DNA of 64,000 nt from Fistularia commersonii (Eukaryota > Chordata > Actinopteri > Syngnathiformes > Fistulariidae): assembly GCA_037954325.1 (NCBI GenBank), contig JBBMNZ010000013.1, forward strand, positions 8,366,501 to 8,430,500, written 5' to 3'. How positions within the stretch are numbered: position 1 is the first letter of the stretch; each line of letters begins with the position of its first letter. This document shows, in pieces, positions 25,234 through 38,649 of this stretch. The notes beneath the pieces are model-generated. The model saw only the letters and a list, made by a program, of their open reading frames with translations, searched no databases and was not told the DNA's origin. The position numbers and the translations under genes were made by a program.

Positions 25234-25630
25234 CATTGGTGTTCAACTGAAGCTACAGTAGCGTTTGTTACACAAACACAAAATAAAAAAAAAATAAAAA
25301 AATATATATGCCAAAATATATTTTATAAATAATTTAAAAATGTATAATGAGAATATTTAATGCTGTGTAGTTATTTTTTGAGTAAGTTATACTTGAAATT
25401 AACTTGCTTTTGTTCATTTGTCTTTTGTTATGACATAGAATCTGATTTGGATTTTTTTCAAACTTTTTTTATTATGATTTCAAATTGAACTTGGATTGTT
25501 ATTTTTTTGCTTACTGTGTTACCCCTGGCAACTGTTGACTTGCAGTCTACTTTGTTGTAAAGAGTTTCTTATTGGTCAGTTCTTGTGCCATCAAGTTTCT
25601 GTGTGGGCTACCAGAAAATATGTTAAAAAA

Positions 25631-25641
25631 AATAAAATAAA
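25631..25641 (+). promoter_or_regulatory. pcdh19: Candidate distal poly(A) signals (overlapping AATAAA)
   Basis: Two overlapping AATAAA hexamers sit in an A-rich region. A-rich context makes chance hexamers common, so support is weak. Confidence 0.3.
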
Positions 25642-25711
25642 AGTAAAAAAAAACAAATAAAAATGTTAAAAAAGGAAGGAAAAAAGCAAAAAAACAAAAA
25701 CAAAAGAACAA

Positions 25712-28639
25712 GTTCACAACCTTAGTGTGTCAGTTCAATGAGCATAGAGGGAGATAGCAAAGGAAACCAAAAAACATGCAAACAAAATCTTAAGGATTGC
25801 AGAACGTTGCATAATCTTTGTATCGACAGAGGGGAGAAATTATCACTCAAGGGGCTCTACATGCAGGTTCCCACCTTGTTCCTTATTGGCCCCAGTCAAG
25901 TTTAGACAGTACTATTTCAGCTTCACTGGAGGGTAGAGAGGAGAACAGACTAGCTTTGCTCCACACTGTTTTCACCCAATACCGTTTGTGTTCAGTCGAT
26001 CTCAAACAAAAGGTTGGACCAGAGTAATATAAGCAGGCTCTCTTCCAAGCCGCATACAAAAGACTTGGTGGAATATGTTGAATTAACTGAGGTCTTGTGG
26101 GAGTCATTTTGCACATCAGCAATTTGGGTACTTTTTTGCTTTCAGGTTAACTGTGTTCAATATGGGAAAATATGAATGAAAATTGACAAATTGCATTCAA
26201 CAAACTAGATCTTGTAACTGAATGTTTTGCTGGTCTCACCCTTGGCTTCTGGCAAAATGAAAATCAGAATAATCACTGAATGTATACAGCAGTTTATGAT
26301 TAAACTATTAAATGTGCTCTCGTTTGTTGCCTTGTTTTTACTCAACACAAGTCATCATTCAACGTGAACTTTTGAGTTCTTCCTGGGCTGACTGCTCAAA
26401 TAAGCAACAGTCGGAAACACATCAATGTTTTCATGTTCCCTTTTACTGGTTTAACAAAAAAGATCAAATATCTCAGTCTTCTTAGAGTTTTAAAAATATT
26501 TTTCTTTGGCATAATCCAATCACAACATGAAATTATTTCAACTTTATTTGCCTTGATAAAATCTTACACCAATTTGATAGGAACATTATGTCTTTAGAGA
26601 TTACTTGTCACAGTGGAGAACAGACCTGTCTATACTCTAGTCTAATGACACATCTTACCACCAATTTATTTTTAGTGTCTGCAACTCACTGTCAGTTTAT
26701 TGTATGCTTACTTTTTGTACTTCATTATTTTTTTTTTCAAGTTTAGTTGGCTTAATGTTTTTGGAGGTCTCAGTTCAAAACTTTTAGTGGATGTTTTTGT
26801 CATCTGTCATCTAAAGTGGTAGGCTGGGTGGAATTATTCCCCTAGTGTAGTCAGGAAAACAAATATTAATTCTAAACCTTGTGAACTGAAGTGTGAACTG
26901 AGCTATGCACAATCTTATTTTATTCTGATGCAATCTGTAACTGGAAGCCTCATACACAGCAAGGTTGAACTCCTCAACCAAAAGAAGACACATCTTAAAT
27001 GTCACCTCAGCCATTGACTAATGAGTACATCACTCAGCACCAACTCAGATGCTGACTGGTTACCATATGTTTAAAAAAGTGAAATAAAGGTAAGCAACTA
27101 AGAGTTTTCATTACACAATTTTGTCAAGGCATTTATTTATTACATGTATTAGGATTCTTTCAAGAAAATAATGGATGAAAATGGCATGTTCGACATGTTA
27201 CGCAGCATCATGTAACTGTTGCATCATTATTACATTCTGTTCCAAAACGAATGACATTTAAAAATTTCAAGTTCTAACGTAAATAGGTGTTCATGGGACT
27301 TGGCAGAATATTCTTTATTAGTTGTATCATTTTATTTTGCATGTTTGCTTTTCACTGTCAGGTATTACATTCTGGATTATTTGGCTGGTTCTTATTTTTC
27401 AGACTGTGTGGTAATGTTTTACTTCTCTGCTATATAATCAGATTGGTGGTAAAAAGATGGTAAAAACTCATCAGCAATAGCACATGTATATTGAACAGTA
27501 CAGTTTATGATAAGTAGCCACAGAGCTGAAGGAGTGTAACGTGGAGACATTAAGTTTGAAGTGATTCACAGGCTACAAAGGATCTAGGACAAAGAACCAT
27601 AAAATAGAATAAAATAAAACACGTGGAAAGACAGAAAGAAATGTCTGCTTTAACGATTACACTATGCAGTACACCTGTTTATTCCATTAGTGAGTGACTA
27701 AAATTTGGATTATAATGACCTGCAACATATTTCATTCCATCAACAGGATATTTTATTGATGGTGTTCCACTTTATTTCAATCTTAACTATCAGCAGATTA
27801 ATCTGTGTGGTCCACCTTATTGTTTAAATTAAACAGTTATTTCTGTTTGTGACAAATTAGATTCTTGTTCAACTTTTTTTCCTGCACAAATGCCTTAATA
27901 TAGGTCTCTGTGTATATTCTCAATTCTGCTCCCTCCTGAGTAGCTTTTCACTACTCTCCCTTGTTAATCCAAAATGTCAGTCCAGCTCTTCAAGCAAAAT
28001 AGGAAGTGACCCCAGGATAAAGAAAAAACAAACCTGTGTTGTTATTACTATGTTTAACAGTAATTTGATGAGTAGACTATGGCTGAAGTAATAAGTATAG
28101 AGCTGGGACTGTCATTAACATTCATTTTTGCTAATTTCCACAATTTAAAAAGTATGTATTGGAAGTAAGAAAGTGAAAGGGGTCTGCACAAGTTTTGATT
28201 GCTGTATTTTGACATTTCAATACCAATAGGGGGTCACAAATGCCTCTTTTTAAATATTTAAGATCCCTAAATGTCATTTGAAATACAGTGATTTAAGACT
28301 CCCTGGCCACTGGGGTTCTTTCACAGCGATGATGCCATGGCCGATGATGCAACACAATATCCCACTTGGCAAATTTTTTTTTTTTTTTTTACTTTAAGTG
28401 GAAAGGTCTAAATTTAAAAAAGAAAATAGTCTTTTGGACTTTCTATAGCTCTTTTTTTTTCAATGACTCCATGTTTTATTTCCAAAATCATTTCTCTTGA
28501 GCAAAGTTGTTGCAATGGTTCACATGACCACTTCGAAGCAAAAAAAAGTTGCTGGTTCAATTAAGTTTCCATGTTTTCATTTGGTTTCTCTTGTTTCAGT
28601 CCACAAACCGGTCACACCAATGCAACAGGTTAATTTCAG
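25712..28639. other. Intergenic DNA, no gene seen
   Basis: This stretch is AT-rich and unique-looking, downstream of pcdh19. Further AATAAA words occur (for example near 27084), so it could include distal 3' UTR. I recognise no coding, RNA or mobile-element signature. Confidence 0.5.
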
Positions 28640-28815
28640 ATTGCCAATTTTTCATAGGTGTGAATGTGAGTGATTAGTTAATGTCTCTATATGTTGCCCT
28701 GTGACTGACTGGTCACCAAGCTTGGGTAAAACATCCCATCCCCCAGTGTCAACTGGGACTGGTCTGAAGACCCGATGACCCTTTATTTGGGGTATGAAGT
28801 ATAGAGCATAAATGA
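28640..28815 (+). repeat. SINE fragment (tail half)
   Basis: It has the conserved tail order of the SINE family in this window: GTGTGAATGTGAGTG, then a stretch of TGCCCTGTGACTGACTGGTC type, then CCAGTGTCAACTGGGA and GACCCTTTATTTGGGG. The tRNA-like head is missing. Confidence 0.75.
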
Positions 28816-30624
28816 ACACGCTTATGTGGAGTGATGAAGATAAAGGGGAAACAGATGAATAACAGAACACATTCCAACACTGGTGAAAGAGGAGGGAAAT
28901 GAGCAACAGGAAGCACACAGCTGCCCTGTATGATAAGAAAAGGAGGTTGGCTTCATTTCTATAATTAATTTGCCATTCCCTCCATACCCTCTGGTGAAGC
29001 CAACATGAAAGCTGGGCTGAAAGTGCACTTGCTAACACATCCATTAGTCTATGAGTAGGATCTTGTTTCTTTCAGCTAAGTTCCCCTCTCTTGGGCAATA
29101 CAACTATTCTCGCCTCACCCCAGTCAGATGAATTAACCATACCTTTTCAAAGTAATATTTAGACCCCTGGGTTTCCATAACAAACTGGTGTGAATTGAAG
29201 ACCCAGCCGACTTTCCATATTAAGGGCAACAACATATGTGTTTCAAAAACAAGGAAAAAACAAAAAAACTTGTTGCTGGGCTGGAAAATGTTCAAAGTTT
29301 CATGGAATCATATTCTTCATTTTCAAAATGTCTATTTGTAATGCAGGAATTAAAGTTGTTAATCTCCCAAATAATGCTTGTTCCTGCGTACTTAACGACA
29401 TCAGATTCACAGTGGTCATGGAGAATAGTCTCCATTACGGCAAGATTTATATCAAAGGTTATCCGGGCGCATATCCTATTAGCATCCTATTAATGTTTCA
29501 ATTATCATTGCACAAAATGGTGTGAGAAAGAATCAGAGAACAATTAAAATGATTTATTTCTGACAAAGGCATTCAATGAAAAACGCACAAAGGGGACCTG
29601 CAGCCTTGCATGCCTTCAAAATAGATAGTTGCTTGTTCTTTTGAATGAGCCCCCCCACCCCCTAACAAATGCCCAATCAGGCACACTGATCTCTGTCTCC
29701 CCGGTGACCTCATTCTATCAGAATGGCTTGCAGCTGCTCCTCATTATGACCAACTACTCCTATTCACTAACCTCTGGTGAAGGTTCAACGTGGATTTAGG
29801 TGACAGCTGACAGAATGTTCTAAACATTGAGGTAAAATTCAAAATGACTCACTTCTTAGACTTTTATTTTTACCATCACTACCAAATGAAACTTTGCCCA
29901 CTTAAGTTAAATGAGTCACTGCGAATTTATATAGGTTATAAGTTTGAAAGCCAAATTGGCTAGCATGTTGGTGACTACACTGATACTATATACTGTGAAA
30001 TGTTTGTGTTGAATTATTTTACTTTTTCTGTTTTCTCTGTTTTTTTTTTCTCCTTTCTTGATGATACGACTTGCCAGTTTCTCGTATCGGAAATGCAAAA
30101 TTAGACTCCTTTTGGCATTTATTTAAAGCTGGCTCACAGTTTTAATAAGAAAAAGAGTCCTGATCTCAGATCATGTCACTGGTTACTGGGGTTAAAAAGG
30201 CAATTGTTCAAATTTCATCTCTTTGTCTGAACATCACAAAATATAGATTCAATATCAAGAATTATTTCCTTATCCAGTATGGCCACAACACACAAGTGAT
30301 GGAAAATTATCAAGAAAAACTGCTCAGCAATCGATGAGAACACACTCCATATGGAGTCTTAGAATATACTGCCGAGGCAGTATGGATTATTGTTTTTAAT
30401 GTTTGTGTGGTTGGTCAAAGCTCACTTAAGACTGGGAGCTGCAAAAATGGTTTGTCTATACTAGTTACTGCTCATTGCATTTGCCTTGGTTACCTTGTTG
30501 TGTTGTCTTTACTGCTTTGCTTGCATTTGATAAGTGCCCTATTTTTTGTTTTCAAATCCCACAGGTTGTTTTGATCTGTGAAATTTCTGTATGGATAGTT
30601 TAGCTTTGCTTAATATGGTGAAGG
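28816..30624. other. Intergenic DNA with a possible conserved block
   Basis: No gene or transposon is recognised. A GC-mixed unique block at about 29560-29830 stands out from its AT-rich surroundings and might be regulatory; the rest is unremarkable. Confidence 0.4.
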
Positions 30625-30895
30625 CTGAAAAGTGATAGGATCTGAAATTAGTCGATCAGCGAGACAGCACTTTTTAGATGTTGTGGAGATAAAGTTCAGA
30701 CTGAGATCCTCTGGACAATAAGCGGAGGGATAGTGAGTACCTGGCTTGAAGGATGCTGAAGTAGGAATTACCAAGTAAATGGACATGGAGTAAGTTGGTG
30801 TAAGAAGAGCTGAGGATATGGTTAGATTAGGGTACACTATTCGCCGTGGCAACCCCTGAAGAGAGCAGCTGAAAGGGAAGGAGGGATAGTTAAGA
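30625..30895 (+). mobile_element. RTE-like LINE 3' fragment (degraded)
   Basis: This is the third most complete + strand copy of the same family as 19505 and 38650. Nucleotide pieces equivalent to the GHVQRRDSEYIGR and LELPGR region survive (AGCGGAGGGATAGTGAGTAC at about 30721), and it ends in CCGTGGCAACCCCTGAAGAG at about 30843-30862. No frame is open across it. It is 5'-truncated and older looking than the other copies. Confidence 0.75.
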
Positions 30896-33280
30896 GTCAC
30901 CGAATAGGTGGGCTACTCTATTTTAAATTCATTTGAACTGTCCATCATTAATCGCTATCTGACTATATATACACGATTGCAAAGCCTTGGAATTTTTTAT
31001 TACAATTACATTTTTCAAAGACAGATGTCTGCTCGAGCTTGTTACACCTTTCATTGAGATAATTATCACCAAAGCCAGATTTTCAAATCTACCAAAAGGT
31101 GGGGTGAGTCTTCTCCCCACATCTGTGCAGCTCTCTGACTGAGCCAGGATGGGGATTTGATTGTTCAGACCTTTCCAACTATTCGCATCAGTTGTGTGTA
31201 GTCTCACAACCTCGAGGAGTTATCAAATTATGATAACAAGTGAAGTTCATATTGATTATAAAATTTCTCCTGGAAGGGTTTCTTCTGTTTGAAAGGCAAT
31301 TCTATCAAAGAAAAAAAAGGAATGCGAGGAATTACCTTTTGTCATAGCTTTCTGTTCTATCGAAGAGGCGTGTCTTTCTCACAATGAGACCTGGTCCAGT
31401 CATTACTATCAGTGAGAAGACTGATTAGCCTCCCCCATCTCCTTACCTCAACTATTTATCAGGGTTGGTCAGTGGCTACTTCCCTTTGTCAGAGCCACAA
31501 AGGGACTATTCTCAGCAGTGAAATGAGAGACTCAAACAATAGTCTACATTCATGAAGCACTATTGAGACTTCGGTGAAATGGAGAGCTGTGACTGCAACA
31601 TTCCCCCAGCAATCTTTAATTGGAAGTGATGCTAGACAGATCATATCATAACCATTAGTGATGCCCCGATAAAACTGACCTGGGAGCAGCTTCATAAGGC
31701 TTCTTTGTCGAAATAGGGTTCGATGAGTCCCAGGACCCCTCAGTCTGCCATCTCCAACAGCAATCACAGTCTGACCTCGGCCACCTCACTCAGCCCTTAA
31801 TGCCCAGGATGCTGGCTTGGGGACTGTGCAGCAGGGGCAGTTGACCTCCCTCTCTGGAGGATAAAAACGCTGATAGCAGAGACTAGAAATTAAAGACTAT
31901 GGCCTTTGAAAGCCTCCATTATTGTTGGTAGGAGCAAAGCAATGAATCTCACCAGCCCTCTCCATGGGCATGCATTATCGAAAGGGTGATTATTTGACCT
32001 ACACTCTCTGTTTGGTAGTGATTTCTTTTACCCTGGCACAGTACATCACCTGACCTCTGTGCCCTTTCAACTAAAGGTGCACAGTGTGTGGGTGAACTGT
32101 TTCAGACTTAGGACCATAAGTGGTAGAAAGTGGTATCTAGAATTTCAAAGGAAGAATGTAAATCCAAGCAGAGAAAACAAAACAAATCTGTTGGTCTTGG
32201 GTGTTTTGAAATGAAGCCTTAACCAAAAAAAGCTGATAAACAGTTTAGATGTTCTGATGCCGCTACATTATTGTGGTCCTGGGAACTGACTGTAAAATTT
32301 ACTTTCTCTTTAAGTTATTGCTATAAACTTTTTATGTTCTAATATTTTCATGTAAAAAGTCAAGTATCATCAAACTTTGGAGTTTTTCAAAGTGTAACTT
32401 TATGAGCATACTGTAACAACTGATCAAGCTGTATGCATTTATAGCTTGTTACTTGTTTCTTCATCCAACAGACGACAAACACAATTTTATCTGGTCTGTT
32501 ATTTTTATCTTTTGTCTAATCTTGAATTCTTTCCCTCTTTCTACATTGAAGTTTTCGTTGCTCTGGTAAAATCCTCTGAAATATGAAATCATGTTACAAG
32601 TACTTTATTGGGAGAAGATTGGTATTATGTGGTCATATAAATGACTTTATGTGTTTTGAATATGATGTTATTTATTTGTTCATTGTTTTTCTAGAGGATG
32701 TTTGTTGATGATTAATTGCAGAGACAATCAGACTGAAAAGATGGGTTTGTTTTAACAGACTGTTAGTATCTTAAACTTGACACCATGGTTACCGTTGATT
32801 TTAGTCTAGAGCATTACCAAATATTGACAGGTTATAAGTTATTTCAAGCATGACAAGTTTGGTCTGAAAACTGGACGAAAGCAACTTCCTTGTGTGTCAT
32901 TTTACAGGTGTTTTTATTAACACAAAATAGCTGCTGCTGCTGCCAAAGTTGTGAATGAAATGGGCCACATATTAGTTTATAAATGAAAAAAAAAGATGGC
33001 TAAAATCTAAGGTGGCCCAGGAAAGGTTCAGACCAGGAAAACTGGATCGTGCTTGACTTTCTCTTGCTGACTGATTGATCGATTGATTGGTTTAGCAATG
33101 TCATCCGTCAAGGATCCTGGGTGGAATACCAAGGAGGAGTTTGAATTGTTTTTCCAGCGGACATACAAGCCAGTATTGCTTGAAATTTTGGAGGGCGACA
33201 ATACGTTTTTTAGTCTATTGCTACCTCTATTGTTCGAATGCACTGTTTAGTCCAACAAAAATACAATACATTGTGTTTAT
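30896..33280. other. Intergenic DNA with a possible conserved block
   Basis: No gene is recognised. Unique, balanced-composition sequence from about 31370 to 32100 has short words such as GGGCATGCATTATCG and CACCTGACCTCTGTG but no protein-like frame. It is a candidate regulatory segment by appearance only. Confidence 0.3.
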
Positions 33281-33590
33281 TCAAGATTCAAAGTGTTTAA
33301 TGTCACATGCAGAGTGTAGAAACCTGTTTCCCTGTACAGTGAAATTCTCAATTGCTGTCCGCGGTGTATTTGGATATGAGAGAGAGTGAATGAGAACAAC
33401 TTTATTTATATGTGGATATGTGCTGGTAGGAACCATGTAAACATTATTATAAATATGGCTATAGATATGAAAATGAGCAGTGCAATGGAACAGCAGCAGT
33501 ACAGTAAGACAGTTGAGTGCAGCTTGGTGTGCAACTCAAAGTGCAGGTGCAAGGATGGGAAAAGTTGTCCTTAGGGTGGAGGAGTCCGCT
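33281..33590 (-). mobile_element. LINE 3' tail fragment
   Basis: It shares TTCAAGATTCAAAGTG, TGTCACATGCAGAGTGT, TGTACAGTGAAATTC and GTAAACATTATT with the fragment at 20618, and extends further into the untranslated region (CAGTGCAATGGAACAGCAGC, then a GTGCAAGGATGGG end). It has no coding part. The antisense orientation is inferred from the family pattern. Confidence 0.6.
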
Positions 33591-36341
33591 CTAATTGAGA
33601 AAAAGCCGACATGCGAGCAAACACATCTGCCATGGAGGGTGCCATGTTTGACTTTTTAGTTTTTTTTTTTTTTTTAATGGTGTTTAAAGGTATGACCTCC
33701 ATGAGACGTGATGTTCAGTAGTTATGACTGAGTAGGAGAAAAATTCTGGAGTATGAGACTCAGTATAGAAAAAAAGGCGCAATACAGCAAGCGCTGTATA
33801 CATTAAATGACGATCACCTCCCAAGGCTGTGACAACCTATTTTTTTCCTTTTTGCAATGACAATGTAGCTGTAAAGCAAACTACATCCTCTATCATCCAT
33901 CAAATTCCTTACAAAGTGTAAATCTGGGAGCCTCCTTAGTAACTGTTCAGCTCAATAAACATTCAGAACGGTTTCTCCAACTTTTTTTTCTTTTATCCAC
34001 TGACATTTTCACCTTAATATAATTATTTTCTACATATTTGATTTCCCTCGGAGCAAAATAATACCGGTTCAAATTTAAAAATATTCACTTAGAGCATGGA
34101 CAAGTTACTTATTTTTTTCCCAAATCATTTTGACATTTGCCATAAAAGGTTCAAATTGTTCAAGGGACATTTAATTGAAATATTTGGAGAAGTGAGGGTT
34201 AGTTTGTCAAGGCCCTTTTGTCGTACCAAATCTCTTTTTCAAACATGCTTGACTTAATTCTGTTGATCTCAGAGTACATGTAGTTCTTTGAAATTAGTAT
34301 AGTTACATAGCTGTCCAGAAATGATAAAATGTGACCAAAAATTATCCAAATGGTGATTTTTTTTTTTTAATTTATTTGTTTGTTTGTTTTTCTTATGAGA
34401 AATATCAACTATAATTTGATCCAGACAACACAATCGGGTCATTTAAACAGTACAACAGAAAAACTACTTTCAGAAAAACTGAAAATAGTTTATTTGTCCT
34501 CAACGATATCTACTATTTAGCACTCATTTTCATTATTACTGGACAGTGTCTAAAAATACTTAAATACTTTTTTGCACCATATTCGATTTTGATTGAGTTA
34601 CTGGTTTAAAAGCTCATACTACAAATCATAAGGGAATTACATGGCAGCTGCAAAATGTTAAGATTACCTATTTACTATATATGTTGGTGTATGAGCAATA
34701 CTGTCTGGATAATGCATTGAAAACAAAAGGCTGAATACAAATTAGTTTAACATTTACAAAATTACTGTGACATCAACTGTGGCATCTGTCATGCTCATTA
34801 ATTTCATTAATATGACCGTTGATCTGGACTCGAAGTAGTTTGTTACTTGCTAATAAGTGTAGTAGGTAAAGGTTCCTAGGGATCATGCAGTGGGAATTTG
34901 CGTGTGTGTGTGTGTGTGTGTTTCCATTGGCACACTGGGGAGCTGATGTCTGACTGGAGGACAGAAAGTCTTGCTTAAAGTATAATTTCGCTGTTTTTTT
35001 CTGTTAAAAAAAAAAAGAAAAAAAAAGAGTGGTTTGGAAACCATAATGTCAAAACATAATTAGTGATCTGTTTTAGGATCTTGTTTCAATCTGTGTGCAA
35101 CACAATTAAGTGAAAACTGTGATTTACAATGTTTGCTTGTTAAATTGGCCCCACTGGCATTAAGCTGCTGTCAATTTTATAATTCATTTATTTTTTGTTT
35201 GAGTAATGGTTGTCCGAAGCTTTGCGCCATAGTGAAGTGCTTGATGTCGAACATTCATACACAGAAATTTGCATCCATGGTTTCACAAGAATCTATAACT
35301 GACACCTCAGGATTGTTTGAATAATCTTCAATTGCTTAATCTAATGGGCACTTTTCCTTTCGCTTGTCCGGCACAATAACCCTGCAATCAAATATAAATA
35401 ATTAAACTTCTATTAAATTACTTTTTTAATATAAATCTCTTGCTTGGAGTCCCAGTGTGTTAAACACCAAAAAAGAACATCTCCATTTCCTGGGAGAGCC
35501 TGCAGAAATAGCTGACTCAAACCTTTTTGGACACGCATAATGTAAAATGAGTTGTGATTACCAAAGCTGTACAAAAACCAAACAATCGAGCTTTTGCCTC
35601 TGGCGATCCTGAACTGAAAAGCATATATCCTTATTTCGTCATTCTTTGAGATGAATTATAGTCATATCCCAATCAATTTCTGGATGAGTTGTATTTTTTT
35701 CCACATGAAACATTTTTATAATCTATCAAAACAACATGTATGCTGATGACATTTGTTCAAATGCTGTTGACTGTACACAATTTATAAGAACCAGGGCTGA
35801 GGAATCCTTTCTGATTCATTAACAGACATCAAACCGTTCTAAATTGTTTTACTTTAAGCCCCCAACTTCTCCTAATACGTTCATTTCCGCCAAATTTTAT
35901 TTTATTTATTACTGGGGCACACTGTCTGAAAATGGGTCAGCAAACTCCCCGGCTGTGTGATCAAGTAGTGAATATCATTTATTCCTTTTAGTGATTAACT
36001 AGTTGCAAAAGATGAAGATTTACTAGTTACAAAGATGAAGAGACGTTTGTGAAGAATCATCATTGTTTCTAATGGGCACTTCATCAGCACCTCTGGAACA
36101 ATTGGAAACGATACAGCTTCTGCCGTTAATTACCTTTCAGTGATAATAATTTTCAATTTATATATTTATTTTAGACTGTCAAATTGTTTTAACTACCTAC
36201 CACAGTAAACAGATCTATTAAGTGTAGAGGGTTGTCATTCGCAGGGGTAGAATTTTCCATCAGTGCTGATTTAAATCCACTGAATATCCAGAATATTATC
36301 CGTCTGAAATCAGTTGTCTGAATTTCATTGCAAAATAAATT
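33591..36341. other. Intergenic DNA, no gene seen
   Basis: This is AT-rich sequence with T runs, a short (TG)n at 34902-34921 and an A-rich run at 35006-35028. No coding, RNA or mobile-element signature is recognised. Confidence 0.5.
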
Positions 36342-36654
36342 AGCGGTGATTAGTGATTAGTGCTTCTGCCTCACTGAAGACTAAAGTTTTTCTGTTAGGA
36401 GTATGAATATTTTCCCGTGTTTGTATGATTTTTGTCCAGTTTCTCTGGTTCCCTCCCATGCAACAAAATCCTGTCGTAACTCGATTGAATACTCTAAATG
36501 TGTGAATGGTCATTTCTCTGGATGTGGCTCTGTGATTGACTGGCAACTAGTCCAAGATGAACCCGCCTCCCTCCCAATAACTGATAGGAAAGCCCATAGA
36601 CCCATCATGACCCTGAATCCAAGATATGAGGTACGGACAATAAATGAATGAATA
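36342..36654 (+). repeat. tRNA-derived SINE (decayed)
   Basis: The head is much decayed (GTGATTAGTGCTTCTGCCTCA), followed by the central region and the tail words CTGTGATTGACTGGCAAC, CATGACCCTGAATCC and the AATGAATGAATAAA end. It is a full-length but old copy on the plus strand. Confidence 0.8.
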
Positions 36655-38430
36655 AACTGGGTTGCCATTATATACATTTTTGTTAGGGCATTCATTTTGC
36701 GCTAACTTAGAATTCCACATTAAACCTCATAAAGAAATTGAACACAGGGATAATATTTATTTCGAATTGTTTTTAAATCACTGCTATTGTAGTCTACAAT
36801 AGGCAGGGAGAAAAGAGTTGAATTGCATTCACAATTCTGAGGAGAAAATTCCGGGGATTACTAAGCAATACTTCTCCAAGTGATGCAGGCTTGGGAGTGA
36901 GAACATGTAGGAACGTAATTTATGACCCGAATCACCTCAGGAACAGGATGTGAAAAGAGGACAAGTCAAGGTCAAAGAGAATATATTGTCACCCTCCCGC
37001 AGTTGGAGCTGAAAGATCCCCCTTGATGCCACTTTGGAAAATTAGATAACTTTCTGTAAAGGATTGTATTTCTGTTGTATGTGCTATTGTGTATGGTTCA
37101 ACCAGATTTCTTTAAACATATTAATTAATGATTAGCAGTTTACAGCAAATGTATGTCCAAGTATCAATGTCTTACCCAGACAATCAATTGAAGTACAAGA
37201 AATTTCTCATTTTGGTACTCTGAAAGCCAAGTGAAGTAACAATCTTTTAAATAACACATCCAATTTATTGACTTGAGCAGCATGCTGCTCCACTCCATAT
37301 TTCCTCTCTGGTTTTCAAAGATTAGTACAGGAACCACTGTTATCAAAGAGCCATTTTTGATGGTGTTTAGATAACTGAAAAGGAAAATAGCTGCGCAAAA
37401 ACAAAAAGTGACATTTGAAACTGCTGTTAAAAATTGGAATAACAATATTATGCCTCAGTCTAATAGAGTCAGATTTTTTTCCTAATCACAAAGACCTCAA
37501 AGACAACAGTCATGTCCGTCATGACCTGCTTCGAAAAAAAAAAAATCAAACGTACACTTCTAATTTGTTTAAGTGGGATTGAATATCACATGGGCGAGTT
37601 TGATCAACAAATTTTCAGTATGGTAACAGTTTGAAAAATATATAATCTATAATCATCATAGACAACATGTTTTCAAAGTCTTTTTTTATTTGGTTTGTTT
37701 TTGCTCAGCACAAAGTTTTTATCATGCTTGTATCAAACGGAAGAGTCTGGCTTGGCACTACCAAAATTCTATGCCTCCTTGCAAAGCGTGCGATACAAAG
37801 GTTTTATTGTGAATATTAGAATTGTCAAATCTACAGTATGTGTGTATTCTCTGTCTCTCATTGGCACAGATTAGTACTAGGATATATGACAAATAGTTCA
37901 ACAGATCATAAAAACTGATGAGTAAAGTTTGATGAGTAAAAACTGCTGCAATGTTTGGACATAAAATAAAATCTACTAAAGGCTTAGCCATGATTAATAA
38001 AAAACTGTACGGTTATCTAGTTATAAAATGAAAGTTTTCAAGCATTGTAGTACACAAGTTAGAATTCTATACATAAATAACAGACAAAACAACATTCTGG
38101 TCAGTCACATTTTATGTGACAAGATATGATTTCTCCCAGAGAAGAACACTTTATTGGGGCAATAAAGTGTTCTTCTCTATGTTTTAGGAATTATTACAAA
38201 TCATAAATATTGGGAATATAATTAATAATCTGGCTGTAAAGAGCTGGACAACAAATGAAAGGGTTTTCTTTGATTTTTTTTAATTTCTTTCACCTTCAAG
38301 ACCTTGTATTGCAATAAACAATGCTGATGAATAAGTTGCATTTGTAGCAAGTTTTAGAAATAAAAACATTTTTTTTTCTCCCATGATGAAGCTTTCTATA
38401 TGTCCTAGAATTTGGGGGGGGTTTCCATTT
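36655..38430. other. Intergenic DNA with a perfect hairpin
   Basis: AT-rich sequence without a recognised gene. It contains the perfect inverted repeat at 38138-38178, annotated separately. Confidence 0.5.
38138..38178. repeat. Perfect 18-bp inverted repeat, 5-nt loop
   Basis: AGAGAAGAACACTTTATT at 38138-38155 is exactly complementary in reverse to AATAAAGTGTTCTTCTCT at 38161-38178, with loop GGGGC. No mismatch over 18 bp in otherwise unique DNA is unlikely by chance. The stem is too short for a typical miRNA precursor. It may derive from a local inverted duplication (template switching) during replication. Confidence 0.95.
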
Positions 38431-38622
38431 TCGTTCATTATCTGCTTCTTATCCTACACGTAGGGTCGCGAGGGATGCTTGCTCGGCTGTCATTGGCTGA
38501 GAGAAGGGGTGTACACTGGAATGGTCACCAGTTGTTCGCAGGGCCACATATAGACACAACCAACCATTCACAGGCAATTTTCCAAATTACCTATGCGTAT
38601 TTTTGGATTGTGGGATGAAACG
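38431..38622 (-). repeat. SINE fragment (tail half)
   Basis: On the plus strand it reads TTATCCTACACGTAGGGTCG, GCTGTCATTGGCTGAGAG, CACATATAGACACAACCAAC and TTTTTGGATTGTGGGATGAA, the antisense tail-side order of the SINE family. The head side, right of 38622, is missing, and an RTE-like LINE follows almost at once. Confidence 0.8.
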
Positions 38623-38649
38623 AATCTATCAAACTTATCTGTATGGATG

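Larger units (their letters stand above)
24100..25660 (+). other. pcdh19: pcdh19 3' untranslated region (extent inferred)
   Basis: This follows the TAG stop directly. It holds a TA/TG microsatellite, T- and A-rich runs (24643-24663, 25208-25230, 25624-25660) and several AATAAA hexamers. I set the end near the last A-rich cluster with AATAAA repeats. A shorter form ending after 24700 and longer forms are equally possible, since no transcript evidence is visible. Confidence 0.55.

Noticed and set aside
38138..38178. miRNA precursor
   Set aside because: The stem is 18 bp with a 5-nt loop, too short for a standard precursor, and flanks do not extend pairing.
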